A DNA stretch of 64,000 bases from Bacteroidales bacterium (GTDB lineage: Bacteria > Bacteroidota > Bacteroidia > Bacteroidales > UBA932). The stretch lies in contig JAKSKN010000002.1 of assembly GCA_024401695.1 (NCBI GenBank), forward strand, positions 186,001 to 250,000, read 5' to 3'. This document shows positions 25,724-33,410 of the stretch, one piece after another; position 1 is the first letter of the stretch; every line of letters starts with the position of its first letter. Made by a program: the position numbers and the translations under genes. Under the pieces are notes generated by a model. That model saw only the letters and a list, made by a program, of their open reading frames with translations. It was not told where the DNA came from and did no database searches.

Positions 25724-26417
25724 ATTCGATCCCACTATCGCCGAAGAATTTGCCAATGCCGGTGTAGGACTGTCATTTCTCGGGACTCCTCTGTTTGACG
25801 GTGTCTCACTTCTCAATCTTCTCGTCAGATTTGTATTCAACCTCCTGGTCGGACTCGTCATTGTCAGAGGATTCTATTATAGGAAGAGCCGTCGCAGGGA
25901 GTATCTTGTCACCCTTCTGATCTTCAGTGCAACGATGTTTCTGCTGATATATTGTATGGGCAACGTGAAATTGCAGATTGGTCTTACGCTCGGCCTTTTT
26001 GCAATATTCGGAATGATAAGGTACCGTACGGAGACAATCCCCGTGCGGGAAATGACATATCTTTTCGTCATTATCGGCATCTCTGTCATCAATGGCCTGG
26101 CCCTTGAACTCTCATATACTGAACTTGTTGCATCCAATCTCTTCATCATCCTGCTGCTATGGGCTCTTGATGGACGAAAATGCACCCGCCTGGTCTCCGT
26201 GAAGACTGTGCAGTACGATAGGATTGAGCTGATAACTCCTCAGAGAAGGTCAGAGCTCGTCAAGGATCTTGAGGACAGGCTCGGGGTAAAAGTCCTTTCT
26301 GTCGAAATAGGCGGAGTCGATTTCTTGAAAGATTCTGCAATTGTCAAGGTCCATTATGAAGTACCGGCAGGAGAGTCGTGCAACTCAGTAGATTCTGTTT
26401 TCAAGGAAAAACAATGA
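25716..26417 (+). CDS. DUF4956 integral membrane protein
   Basis: A 233-residue inner-membrane protein with about four TM helices: near 30-50 (LLNLLVRFVFNLLVGLVIV), 62-82, 85-105 (LQIGLTLGLFAIFGMIRYR) and 110-150. The segment GMIRYRTETIPVREMTYLFVIIGISVI is the DUF4956 hallmark. A soluble C-terminal domain of about 75 residues follows (RIELITPQRRSELVKDLEDRLG). The gene overlaps the VTC gene by 8 bases and the DUF2490 gene by 4 (ATGA), so all are translationally coupled. The family role is unknown; its constant pairing with VTC proteins suggests a membrane partner that moves or anchors the VTC product. Confidence 0.88.
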   Translation: MPEFDPTIAEEFANAGVGLSFLGTPLFDGVSLLNLLVRFVFNLLVGLVIVRGFYYRKSRRREYLVTLLIFSATMFLLIYCMGNVKLQIGLTLGLFAIFGMIRYRTETIPVREMTYLFVIIGISVINGLALELSYTELVASNLFIILLLWALDGRKCTRLVSVKTVQYDRIELITPQRRSELVKDLEDRLGVKVLSVEIGGVDFLKDSAIVKVHYEVPAGESCNSVDSVFKEKQ

Positions 26418-27208
26418 AGATGAGGGTTGTTTTCGCGCTGCTTGCCTTCTTGACGGCGTCGCTTGTGTGCTCCGCCCAAAAACAGGACGGGTACAGGGAG
26501 GAAGAATCTTCGGATTTCCGGGCAAGGGCATCAGTTACCCTAGGTTATAAACCCACAAGCAATCTTGATCTGACCATTTCCGAAGAGCTGCGTTTCCGAG
26601 ACAACCTTGCATCGTTCGACAGATCGTATACGACAGTGGAAGCCAAATATTCGCCGGTCAAGCGCTTGGATATAATTGGCGGCTATACATTGGCAGTCGT
26701 TTCCAAACAAACCAAAACCATCAGACATCGGGCCGAGTTGGGTGCGGCATACACCTTTCACGCCGGGAATTTCAGAATCGGCATTCGCGAACTTGTGCAA
26801 TGTTCGTTTCGTACCGACAGCGTCAACGTTGCCGAGAAGGCAAATCCCGCTCTGGTGCTGCGATCAAGACTGCGAGTGTCTTACAAGTTCCCGTATATTC
26901 CAATCGTACCATATATCGGTGCAGAACTGTATAATACCCTGAACAGCCCGGAGGTTGACATGTCGCAGCTGAAAACAATCAACGGCTCCAAACCGGAGTC
27001 GTTGAGAAACTATATCTGCCGGTACCGTGCAACGGCAGGATTGAAATACAGAATAAATGCCCACACTTCGATTGAAGCATACTATCTATATGACCGTGAC
27101 ATAAACTATGACGTCAATGTCGGGCGAAAGTCACACGCGGTCAACAGGGTTGCAAGAGAGGTGGAAAACCGTCACACGGCAGGCCTCGCCCTGTGCCATT
27201 ATTTCTAA
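26414..27208 (+). CDS. DUF2490-like outer-membrane barrel protein
   Basis: A 264-residue exported protein with signal peptide MKMRVVFALLAFLTASLVCSAQ and amphipathic beta-strands throughout (ASVTLGYKPTSNLDLTISEEL, YTTVEAKYSPVKRLDIIGGY, HRAELGAAYTFHAGNFRIGIRE), ending in LALCHYF with a C-terminal Phe, as expected for a small outer-membrane barrel. The pattern matches DUF2490. ATG at 26414 overlaps the DUF4956 stop; another Met lies two codons on. It is the last gene of the SPOR-VTC operon. Its stop codon overlaps the opposing lamin-tail gene by 4 bases, with no terminator between. An export pore for the operon's product is possible but unproven. Confidence 0.75.
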   Translation: MKMRVVFALLAFLTASLVCSAQKQDGYREEESSDFRARASVTLGYKPTSNLDLTISEELRFRDNLASFDRSYTTVEAKYSPVKRLDIIGGYTLAVVSKQTKTIRHRAELGAAYTFHAGNFRIGIRELVQCSFRTDSVNVAEKANPALVLRSRLRVSYKFPYIPIVPYIGAELYNTLNSPEVDMSQLKTINGSKPESLRNYICRYRATAGLKYRINAHTSIEAYYLYDRDINYDVNVGRKSHAVNRVAREVENRHTAGLALCHYF

Positions 27209-28296
27209 TAGCCTTCCCAGTCAGGAAGGGTCTCACCTGTGGTCTTGCCGTTGGTACTGCCGATTGTCGGCTGGCTGACCATAAACCAATCACCCGAGCC
27301 GTCCGGGACTCTTGCCATGCTTCCGGAAATCGGGGAAGACAGGTCGACCATAGTCCAGCCGCTACCCTTGGCCCCCCTCTTTACGTCATCCCAAATCAAT
27401 TTCTCACCGGTGAAATCAGTATGGGAAGCATCTCTGAGACGTATGTGAAGATTCTTCTGCACATATGGGGAGAGGTCAGTCTCAGAATCAATGACCAGAA
27501 AACCTTTAGCAGGAATCTTCAAGCTTGTCTCAGACGTCCATATCGTCTTGTTGTCGGCTACACCTTCCTTGTTGATTCTGCTCCAGCGCAATTGGAATCC
27601 CATCAGGTCAATCTCCTCAGTTGAGCTGTTATAGAGTTCGATTTTACTGTTCTTGAGGTCGATCTCATTCATGACCACATACATCATTGTCTGGTCGATT
27701 GCGCCCATCTTTGTGCCGTTGGCCGTGCCTGGGGTCGGTGCCGCATAATGCCATTCTCCATCGGCGGGGGAAAAGGGATTTGTGTAGGAATACTCCTTTT
27801 CCTCAGGTTGCATGTGAACCTCATTCCAGCCCGAACCCTTGGTTCCGCGCTTGAATTCTGATACTTTCTTCTTCTGCGAATCCTGCAGCCATACATACAT
27901 GTTCCTCTTGGCGGAAAGATTGCGTTTCAGGTTGGTGCTCACGTTCTCCTTGCCTTCTTCATATTTAAGGTAGAGGTATTTGCCGGATTCCAGGGTGATG
28001 CCTGCTGTACCTTCCCAGAGGGTCTGCTCGTCATCGGCGCCGTCAAGAGTCCTCATTCTGCGGATTTTTGCACCTTCCAGTGACACGGTTTCCTGACCGG
28101 CGTTGTAAATTTCCACATAGTCCTCGGCTCCGTTGATTTCGCTGAGGTATACACATGACAGGTCTGTGGAAGGTTTTGCGGCAGGGCTCGGCTTGTCGCC
28201 ACTGCTACTGCCGCTGCCGCCGCTGGTGGTGGAATTTTCCTTGGCGCAGGAGACTATCAGGGATACAATCAACAACAAACAGACAGGTCGTTTCAT
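27205..28296 (-). CDS. Lipoprotein with two lamin-tail-like domains
   Basis: A 363-residue surface or periplasmic lipoprotein. Signal MKRPVCLLLIVSLIVSC with lipobox Cys is followed by a Ser/Gly-rich linker and two immunoglobulin-like lamin-tail domains, each with the typical VYLSEINGAEDYVEIYN or YVVMNEIDLKNSKIELYN entry strand and a 'SLEGAKIRR' or 'DLMGFQLRW' strand (about 46-170 and 205-345). Each domain has a KGSGW motif followed by text of the kind GEWHYAAPTPGTANGTK, a usual lamin-tail ending. Bacterial lamin-tail domains occur with CotH and nuclease modules on cell surfaces. It is the third gene of a lipoprotein operon and starts 19 bases after the deacetylase-like gene. Confidence 0.85.
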   Translation of the reverse strand: MKRPVCLLLIVSLIVSCAKENSTTSGGSGSSSGDKPSPAAKPSTDLSCVYLSEINGAEDYVEIYNAGQETVSLEGAKIRRMRTLDGADDEQTLWEGTAGITLESGKYLYLKYEEGKENVSTNLKRNLSAKRNMYVWLQDSQKKKVSEFKRGTKGSGWNEVHMQPEEKEYSYTNPFSPADGEWHYAAPTPGTANGTKMGAIDQTMMYVVMNEIDLKNSKIELYNSSTEEIDLMGFQLRWSRINKEGVADNKTIWTSETSLKIPAKGFLVIDSETDLSPYVQKNLHIRLRDASHTDFTGEKLIWDDVKRGAKGSGWTMVDLSSPISGSMARVPDGSGDWFMVSQPTIGSTNGKTTGETLPDWEGY

Positions 28297-28315
28297 CTCA
28301 AATACATTTTTTTGA

Positions 28316-30085
28316 CTACCATTTCAGACTGGCTGAAACGGAATGGTCAGGGTATAATTTCAAGTAGTACTTCATCTGATTGCGGGAGTAATGTCCAATT
28401 ACGGGCATATTTTCACGCGTCGGCTCCTTAAGGTCATATAATTTGTCTTTCAATGGCGCCGCGATGTCGTCCCTGAGCAAAGATATCAAATATTCTGCAT
28501 TTTCCTTGTCATCATCGTTGAAACCGTTCTCATACCGTGAAATGAATTTCCCGGCCCTCTTTGGAAGACTTTCGTCAAAGTTGCAGTTGACAAGCACGCT
28601 GCCATCTCCCTGGACGGCGCTTGAAAAACCGTACAAGTTGTCCGATACGATTTCCGCCGGAGTGTCTGTGCCGTCAATGATGAATGTCAACTCCTTGTAA
28701 GTCAAGGCCGAAGCATCGGGTACCGTGATTTCGAAATACTTGTATCCATCTTTCACGGTCTCCGTTATCTCTGCCGAGCGTCTCATCTCTATATAATCAT
28801 AGAGTTCATCGTAACTCGTTACCCATATGTTGTCTTTGCCGTCACGCCCGTACAATCTGCATATTTCGCGGAACATACCAACTTCTTCCATTGTAGGGCG
28901 GTGAGACAGCATACTTATGAGTTTCGGCCTGTCAGAAACGGATTCCATTTTCAGTTCGGACAGCTTCTCGCTGACCGTGCCGGGACTCGTTCCGCCGAAA
29001 ACGCAGAGCTTGTACAAAGATTCGACCTCCTTCGGAAATATGTCATCTACTTCCAGCGTTGCGCGTGTCAGGCATACAAGAGGACTTTTTTCTGCCGCTT
29101 CAATATAAATCGGGTTGCCGTTAGGCTGCGCAAGGGTCCGCATAGTGTATCCCAACTTTTCAAGCGTCTTGTCGTAGTCATACTTGAATCCGCCGACTAT
29201 TCCTTCGATTGTGTTATCGCTATACTTTGTGGTGTCGATGTCGTGCCAGTACACGGCGTTGCCCATATCCACAAATATCTGCAATTCTTCCCAGGTCATA
29301 TACGGGACATACGGAGACACAGTGTTTTCACGTATGAGCCCGTCCGGATTGTATGAATTATTTGCATTCGGCCAGATTGCTTCGCCGAAAGTGAAACGTC
29401 TGTCATTGCCGCAGCCGTCCGAGATGCACAACGGCGAGCCTTTGGACCCTTCGGTCGGCACGGCATCCTTGTGGAAGAATTCAACGTCATCAATCCATTT
29501 GCCATTATTGACGGCAAAAATTCTGGACCAGCCGTTTACGTATGAATCATCCACTGTGTATGAGAATACGAAATGCTTGTTGAACTTCAGCGGGGCCACG
29601 TGAGCTTTTATGGATTCGGAACCGCCACTTCCCACAGGTACACGGAAAGTGAAAGTTTCAGACTTGCCGCCGGGAACTGCCTTGGTGTCTGGTTTCGGGC
29701 CAAACCTGTCCTTGTATTCCCGTTCTGAGATGATCTCGCATTCAAGGCTCATATCAAATGCATCTTTCTGCAGGAGTTCCCCGGAAACGGACTGAGGTTT
29801 GGCTGTCATCACGGCTTCAATTTCCGCTGAATAACTCTTTTGGACGATGCTTTGTGTCCAGACGTTTTTATTGATTTTGACACCGGTCTTCATAACGCCT
29901 TTGTCCCTGTATGACACCGAAATGTCGTACAAGGACAAAAGATCATCGGATACGGTAACACAGTAATATTTGACTTCCGGAAGCGACATCGTAAGATCGG
30001 AACAGGATGCCGCCGAAAGAGCTACCGCTATTAATACGGGTATTGAAGAGAGTATCCTAATACTGTCTTGGATAAACCTTGTCAT
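28316..30085 (-). CDS. Lipoprotein, possible divergent polysaccharide deacetylase
   Basis: A 589-residue lipoprotein (signal ending LIAVALSAASC). An N-terminal beta-domain (about 30-165) precedes a region that resembles a diverged NodB fold: KHFVFSYTVDDSYVNGW resembles the TFDDG metal/catalytic motif, followed by YWHDIDTTKYSD, TLAQPNGNPIYIEAA, LSHRPTMEEVGMF and IWVTSYDELYDYIEMRR, in the order seen in NodB deacetylases (about 170-470). The C-terminal 110 residues are beta-rich. If the assignment is right, it would remove N- or O-acetyl groups from an extracellular polysaccharide, which fits the nearby synthesis cluster. The match is by motif order only, and the His ligands are not certain. Its start overlaps the upstream gene by 29 bases. 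Confidence 0.55.
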   Translation of the reverse strand: MTRFIQDSIRILSSIPVLIAVALSAASCSDLTMSLPEVKYYCVTVSDDLLSLYDISVSYRDKGVMKTGVKINKNVWTQSIVQKSYSAEIEAVMTAKPQSVSGELLQKDAFDMSLECEIISEREYKDRFGPKPDTKAVPGGKSETFTFRVPVGSGGSESIKAHVAPLKFNKHFVFSYTVDDSYVNGWSRIFAVNNGKWIDDVEFFHKDAVPTEGSKGSPLCISDGCGNDRRFTFGEAIWPNANNSYNPDGLIRENTVSPYVPYMTWEELQIFVDMGNAVYWHDIDTTKYSDNTIEGIVGGFKYDYDKTLEKLGYTMRTLAQPNGNPIYIEAAEKSPLVCLTRATLEVDDIFPKEVESLYKLCVFGGTSPGTVSEKLSELKMESVSDRPKLISMLSHRPTMEEVGMFREICRLYGRDGKDNIWVTSYDELYDYIEMRRSAEITETVKDGYKYFEITVPDASALTYKELTFIIDGTDTPAEIVSDNLYGFSSAVQGDGSVLVNCNFDESLPKRAGKFISRYENGFNDDDKENAEYLISLLRDDIAAPLKDKLYDLKEPTRENMPVIGHYSRNQMKYYLKLYPDHSVSASLKW

Positions 30086-31709
30086 TAACTGGATTCAAAT
30101 GCCAGTCTGTGGCTTTGGTGTGATCGCCGCACCAGGTGGCAAAGTTCGGATAAGCATCAACGATGGAGATGAACTCAGCAGGCCATTTCCAATCCACAGG
30201 AACACAGATCATATATGGAACGCTGCCGTGTCCGGGAGCCGCAATTGTAGCGGTACGTTCTTCGCTGCGTACGTAGAAGCCTCCCATATCAGTTGCAGAC
30301 ATCGCGAAGTCTTCCTTGACTGTGATCTTTTTATACACAGGGGCTCTGGTTTCTCCGGACGCTCCCTGAATGGTGTTGATCATAGTAACCAGCTTGACAC
30401 CGAAGAGATTGTGGATTTCACCGAGGTCAACTTCATCACCGCTTACGTTTACGTTAGGGTCGTACCAGATATGGTTGTCAAGAGTACCTCCGCAGGCGAG
30501 AATCTTGACAGTCGCTTCAGTTGAACCGACTACGTGAGAAACGGCGAATACGACATCGTTGAAATCATAGTCGGCCTTTTCGCCAAGGTCTTCGCAGGCG
30601 AGCATAAAGGTGTTGGTCTCCGGGCTGCCGAAAGGCTTGAGGTCGCCTGAAAGGCTGAAGACGAGGTGACGGTACTCTGCGTTGGTGTATGAATGAGGGG
30701 CGAGCTCGCACCAGTCATCGAATGCCAGATATCTGCGGTCTTCAACATCAATGATTGCGATATGTCCGTATTTTGCGAATTCATCAGCGACATACGGAGC
30801 TTTTGCTTCAGCATAGAAGTAATAAGGGACGGTGTTATATTCAGGCTCGGAGTAAAAATGGCCTGCACCGTCATTTCCGCCGTAAATATAGAATCCGAAT
30901 GCGGTATTGGCAGGGACCGTGACCTTGATGCCGCGGCTCTGGAAATAATCGCCCACGAAGTTGCCGTAACCCGTCAAAGAAGGCATATGGGCATCCCAGT
31001 AGGTCTGCCAGCCGCTCCACATATCGTGGTACTGAAGCATATCCTGCTGTTTGTCGTTCTGGAAAATGGGAACTTCAACCTTTTGGCCATTCTGATAATA
31101 GTAAACACCTACAGTTGCGCTCTGGCCGGACTCGGATGTGTACCAGCAAGGGTTGAGGGTGAAGGTGCCGGACTCTGAGCAGAACATGGCGGCAGAATAA
31201 TTGACGTCAGAGAATGCCGGGGTGGCTACATCCGACTTGACTGTCTGATAATCGAACTGCTTGTAATTGTAGTCAAGCTCTGCCTTCACAGGGGAACCCC
31301 AAGGCGCTGGCCATACGGATTTCGTGCCGGCAAAATTGACTGAACCGCCGATTCCGGTTTCTTGGATCGAACCGTCGTTCATATTGACGGCGATAAGCCT
31401 GGCGTATGTATCAAGGGCGTCGAAATTGATGGTCTCTGTCCCGGATACAAGCTTGTCGATGACGAGGATATCTTTCTGTCCGTTGCTGGCGAACACCTTG
31501 ATTCTGGATTCGGATGAAGTGGTTACGGTGATTGATGCCGCTTTGGCAAGATTCCAGGTCTGCTGAGGGTCAATCTCGGTCTTGACCACTTCTTTTGCGA
31601 AATACGATCCCTTGGTAAAGTTTTTCACGTCAAATCCAAGGTCCATACATGACGACACGCTGAATGCGGCCGCTGCAAAAAGGAAGATTGAATAGAATTT
31701 TTTTTCCAT
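30057..31709 (-). CDS. Lipoprotein with DUF4114 and DUF4842-like (LruC-type) domains
   Basis: A 550-residue secreted lipoprotein. ATG at 31709 gives MEKKFYSIFLFAAAAFSVSSC with lipobox Cys. The N-terminal third is a beta-domain with WNLAKAASITVTTSSESRIKVFA. A DUF4114-type segment follows: PANTAFGFYIYGGNDGAGHFYS, then FMLACEDLGEKADYDFNDVVFAV, whose acidic cluster is a likely calcium site. The end (DNHIWYDPNV, then PYMICVPVDWKWPAEF and AYPNFATWC) is of the DUF4842 kind found at the C-terminus of LruC-like proteins. It is the first gene of the three-lipoprotein operon and has a good promoter. A matrix-binding or structural role is plausible; no enzyme motif is seen. Confidence 0.8.
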   Translation of the reverse strand: MEKKFYSIFLFAAAAFSVSSCMDLGFDVKNFTKGSYFAKEVVKTEIDPQQTWNLAKAASITVTTSSESRIKVFASNGQKDILVIDKLVSGTETINFDALDTYARLIAVNMNDGSIQETGIGGSVNFAGTKSVWPAPWGSPVKAELDYNYKQFDYQTVKSDVATPAFSDVNYSAAMFCSESGTFTLNPCWYTSESGQSATVGVYYYQNGQKVEVPIFQNDKQQDMLQYHDMWSGWQTYWDAHMPSLTGYGNFVGDYFQSRGIKVTVPANTAFGFYIYGGNDGAGHFYSEPEYNTVPYYFYAEAKAPYVADEFAKYGHIAIIDVEDRRYLAFDDWCELAPHSYTNAEYRHLVFSLSGDLKPFGSPETNTFMLACEDLGEKADYDFNDVVFAVSHVVGSTEATVKILACGGTLDNHIWYDPNVNVSGDEVDLGEIHNLFGVKLVTMINTIQGASGETRAPVYKKITVKEDFAMSATDMGGFYVRSEERTATIAAPGHGSVPYMICVPVDWKWPAEFISIVDAYPNFATWCGDHTKATDWHLNPVNDKVYPRQY

Positions 31710-31768
31710 GGTAACTCTGTTGATTGTCACTTCTTATTTAGGCTAACAAAACGCATTATTATACGCGG

Positions 31769-31799
31769 CAAAAATAATAAATAAATTCCACAATTGCAA
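31769..31799 (-). promoter_or_regulatory. Promoter of the three-lipoprotein operon
   Basis: On the minus strand: TTG (31799-31797), 20-base spacer, TATTTTTG (31776-31769), matching the Bacteroidota consensus. The start site would lie near 31762, giving a leader of about 50 bases before the ATG at 31709. Confidence 0.6.
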
Positions 31800-31834
31800 T
31801 TAATTAGCAAAATTGCATCACTGCTGCCGAAGAG

Positions 31835-31865
31835 TTGCATATTTCATGATTTTATTGTAAATTAG
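31835..31865 (+). promoter_or_regulatory. Weak candidate promoter of the polysaccharide operon
   Basis: TTG (31835-31837), 20-base spacer, TAAATTAG (one mismatch to TAnnTTTG). A second candidate is TTG at 31855 with TAATTTCA at 31878. Either would drive the receiver gene at 31928; I cannot choose between them. Confidence 0.3.
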
Positions 31866-31927
31866 GGTCGTGATTGATAATTTCAAACAAAACCGAATAA
31901 TCCACTCCAAAACCAAACAATTCTGCT

Positions 31928-32347
31928 ATGGAATACGATGAGCTTACTGGAATAGATGGTTCCAAATACACAATTATGATTGTGGATGATATTCCACTCA
32001 ACACCCGTCTGCTTGAGAAAATTCTTGAAAAAGCTGAATTCCAGCTTAAGATTTTCAATGACAGTCGGTCGGCATTGAACAGTTTTGCCGAAGTCAACCC
32101 TGACATTCTGCTCATAGATGTGATGATGCCGGGTGTTGACGGGTTCTCTTTTGTCTCCAGCATCAGGTCAAATCACGATTTCGACCACACGAGAGTTATA
32201 TTCGTATCCGCCGTGAGCGAGTCCGATGAGATACTCCGCGCCGGCAATATGGGTGCGAATGACTATATCACCAAGCCGATCAATGCCAAGCGCGTCATAT
32301 CCAGCGTTGCAAAGCAGATTCAAATCATCGAAGACAGCAAGAAATGA
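31928..32347 (+). CDS. Single-domain response regulator (receiver only)
   Basis: A 139-residue cytoplasmic CheY-like protein with a complete receiver and no output domain. Visible are the acidic pair in IMIVDDIPLN (Asp20, Asp21), the phospho-acceptor Asp64 in ILLIDVMMPGVDGF, the switch Ser in IFVSAVSES and the Lys in YITKPIN. After the receiver only a short charged tail remains. It is the first gene of the exopolysaccharide operon and overlaps the pseudo-receiver by 4 bases. A receiver at this place could regulate polymer assembly by protein contact. The two orphan sensor kinases at 47.3-51.9 kb are candidate phospho-donors (inference). Confidence 0.9.
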   Translation: MEYDELTGIDGSKYTIMIVDDIPLNTRLLEKILEKAEFQLKIFNDSRSALNSFAEVNPDILLIDVMMPGVDGFSFVSSIRSNHDFDHTRVIFVSAVSESDEILRAGNMGANDYITKPINAKRVISSVAKQIQIIEDSKK

Positions 32348-32694
32348 CGAAGCATACAGTCCTGATTGCCGAAGACAAGGATTTTCTGGCAAAAGTCATC
32401 GTGGCAAACTTTCCGAAAGATGTTACCTGTGTCGTTGCATCAGATTGGGATTGTGCGATTGGCAAGGTGCACGATGTTGACGCAGTCATTGCGAGTATGA
32501 ATATTGTCGGCCGCGGCGGTGAGTCGCTGCTTGCTGCAATCAAGAAATTGAAGGACATTCCCGTGGTGTGCCTCACCAGCAATTTGACCTCCGCAATCAG
32601 AATCAAGCTCTTGAAAGAGGGCGCTGATGATGTTGTGACCAAGCCGTTCAACCCGGAAGAACTCTCTCTCCGACTCCTTCGATTTCTCAAATGA
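32344..32694 (+). CDS. Pseudo-receiver protein lacking the phospho-acceptor Asp
   Basis: A 116-residue protein with the full receiver fold length: LIAEDKDF (acidic pair Glu10, Asp11), the beta-4 Thr in VCLTSN and the Lys in VVTKPFN (Lys100) are kept, but the strand-3 motif reads VDAVIASMNIVGRGG, with Ser51 where the phospho-Asp should be and Gly in place of the usual Asp-Gly turn. It therefore cannot be phosphorylated in the normal way. It overlaps both neighbours by 4 bases (receiver before, sugar transferase after), so it is made in step with them. It may form heterodimers with the preceding receiver or act as a constant-state partner of an assembly protein. Confidence 0.85.
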   Translation: MTKHTVLIAEDKDFLAKVIVANFPKDVTCVVASDWDCAIGKVHDVDAVIASMNIVGRGGESLLAAIKKLKDIPVVCLTSNLTSAIRIKLLKEGADDVVTKPFNPEELSLRLLRFLK

Positions 32695-33410
32695 CTATAA
32701 AACGATTACTTGACATAGTATTGTCGGCGACCCTGCTCGTAATGCTGCTTCCCCTTATGATAGTGGTCAGCATCATTATTGTCCTCGAGAGCCCGGGAGC
32801 CCCGATATACGTTTCCGAAAGGGTCGGTCGCGACTGCAGGAAATTCAGATTCTACAAATTCCGCTCAATGAGAAAGAAGTCGGATGAAGAACTTGAATCG
32901 TTGAAAAACCGCAATACCTACCTGGATATCTATGCCGATCCTGAAACCATAAATCTTCCTATGCAGCTCTCTGAAGTGATACTGTACTCCGACAATTACA
33001 AGGTCAACGAGTTTGATTACCTTCAGGAAGTCGCAAAGGAAATCAACAGCAGTTTTATAAAGGTTGAAAAAGACCCCCGCATAACCGGGTTCGGCAAATT
33101 TATCAGAGCTACCAGTATTGACGAACTGCCGCAACTGATCAATATCCTGAAGGGTGATATGTCCTTTGTGGGCAACCGCCCGCTGTCGATGGCCGAAGCG
33201 GAACTCCTCACAACCAACAAATTCGCAAAGCGGTTTGACTGCCCGGCAGGCCTTACCGGTCTATGGCAGACAAGGAAGGATAAAGATAATATGACGCCGG
33301 ATACGAGGCGCCGTCTTGACATAGAATATGCCGAGAAATGCAGTCTTTCTTACGATATTAAGTTAATTTTCTCCACGATTGTGCAAGTGCTGACAAAGAA
33401 CAATGAATAA
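32691..33410 (+). CDS. Polyprenyl-phosphate sugar-1-phosphate transferase (priming enzyme)
   Basis: Membrane enzyme that moves a sugar 1-phosphate from a nucleotide sugar to undecaprenyl phosphate, the first step of exopolysaccharide repeat-unit synthesis. It has one N-terminal membrane helix (about 8-30), so it is of the small monotopic type, and the conserved blocks FRFYKFRSMRKKS, DPRITGFGKFIRATSIDELP (catalytic Asp-Glu), QLINILKGDMSFVGNRPL and PAGLTGLWQ. Between the first two blocks is an unusually long insert of about 60 residues (ELESLKNRN to INSSFIK). 239 residues. It overlaps both neighbours. The sugar cannot be deduced. Confidence 0.93.
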   Translation: MTIKRLLDIVLSATLLVMLLPLMIVVSIIIVLESPGAPIYVSERVGRDCRKFRFYKFRSMRKKSDEELESLKNRNTYLDIYADPETINLPMQLSEVILYSDNYKVNEFDYLQEVAKEINSSFIKVEKDPRITGFGKFIRATSIDELPQLINILKGDMSFVGNRPLSMAEAELLTTNKFAKRFDCPAGLTGLWQTRKDKDNMTPDTRRRLDIEYAEKCSLSYDIKLIFSTIVQVLTKNNE

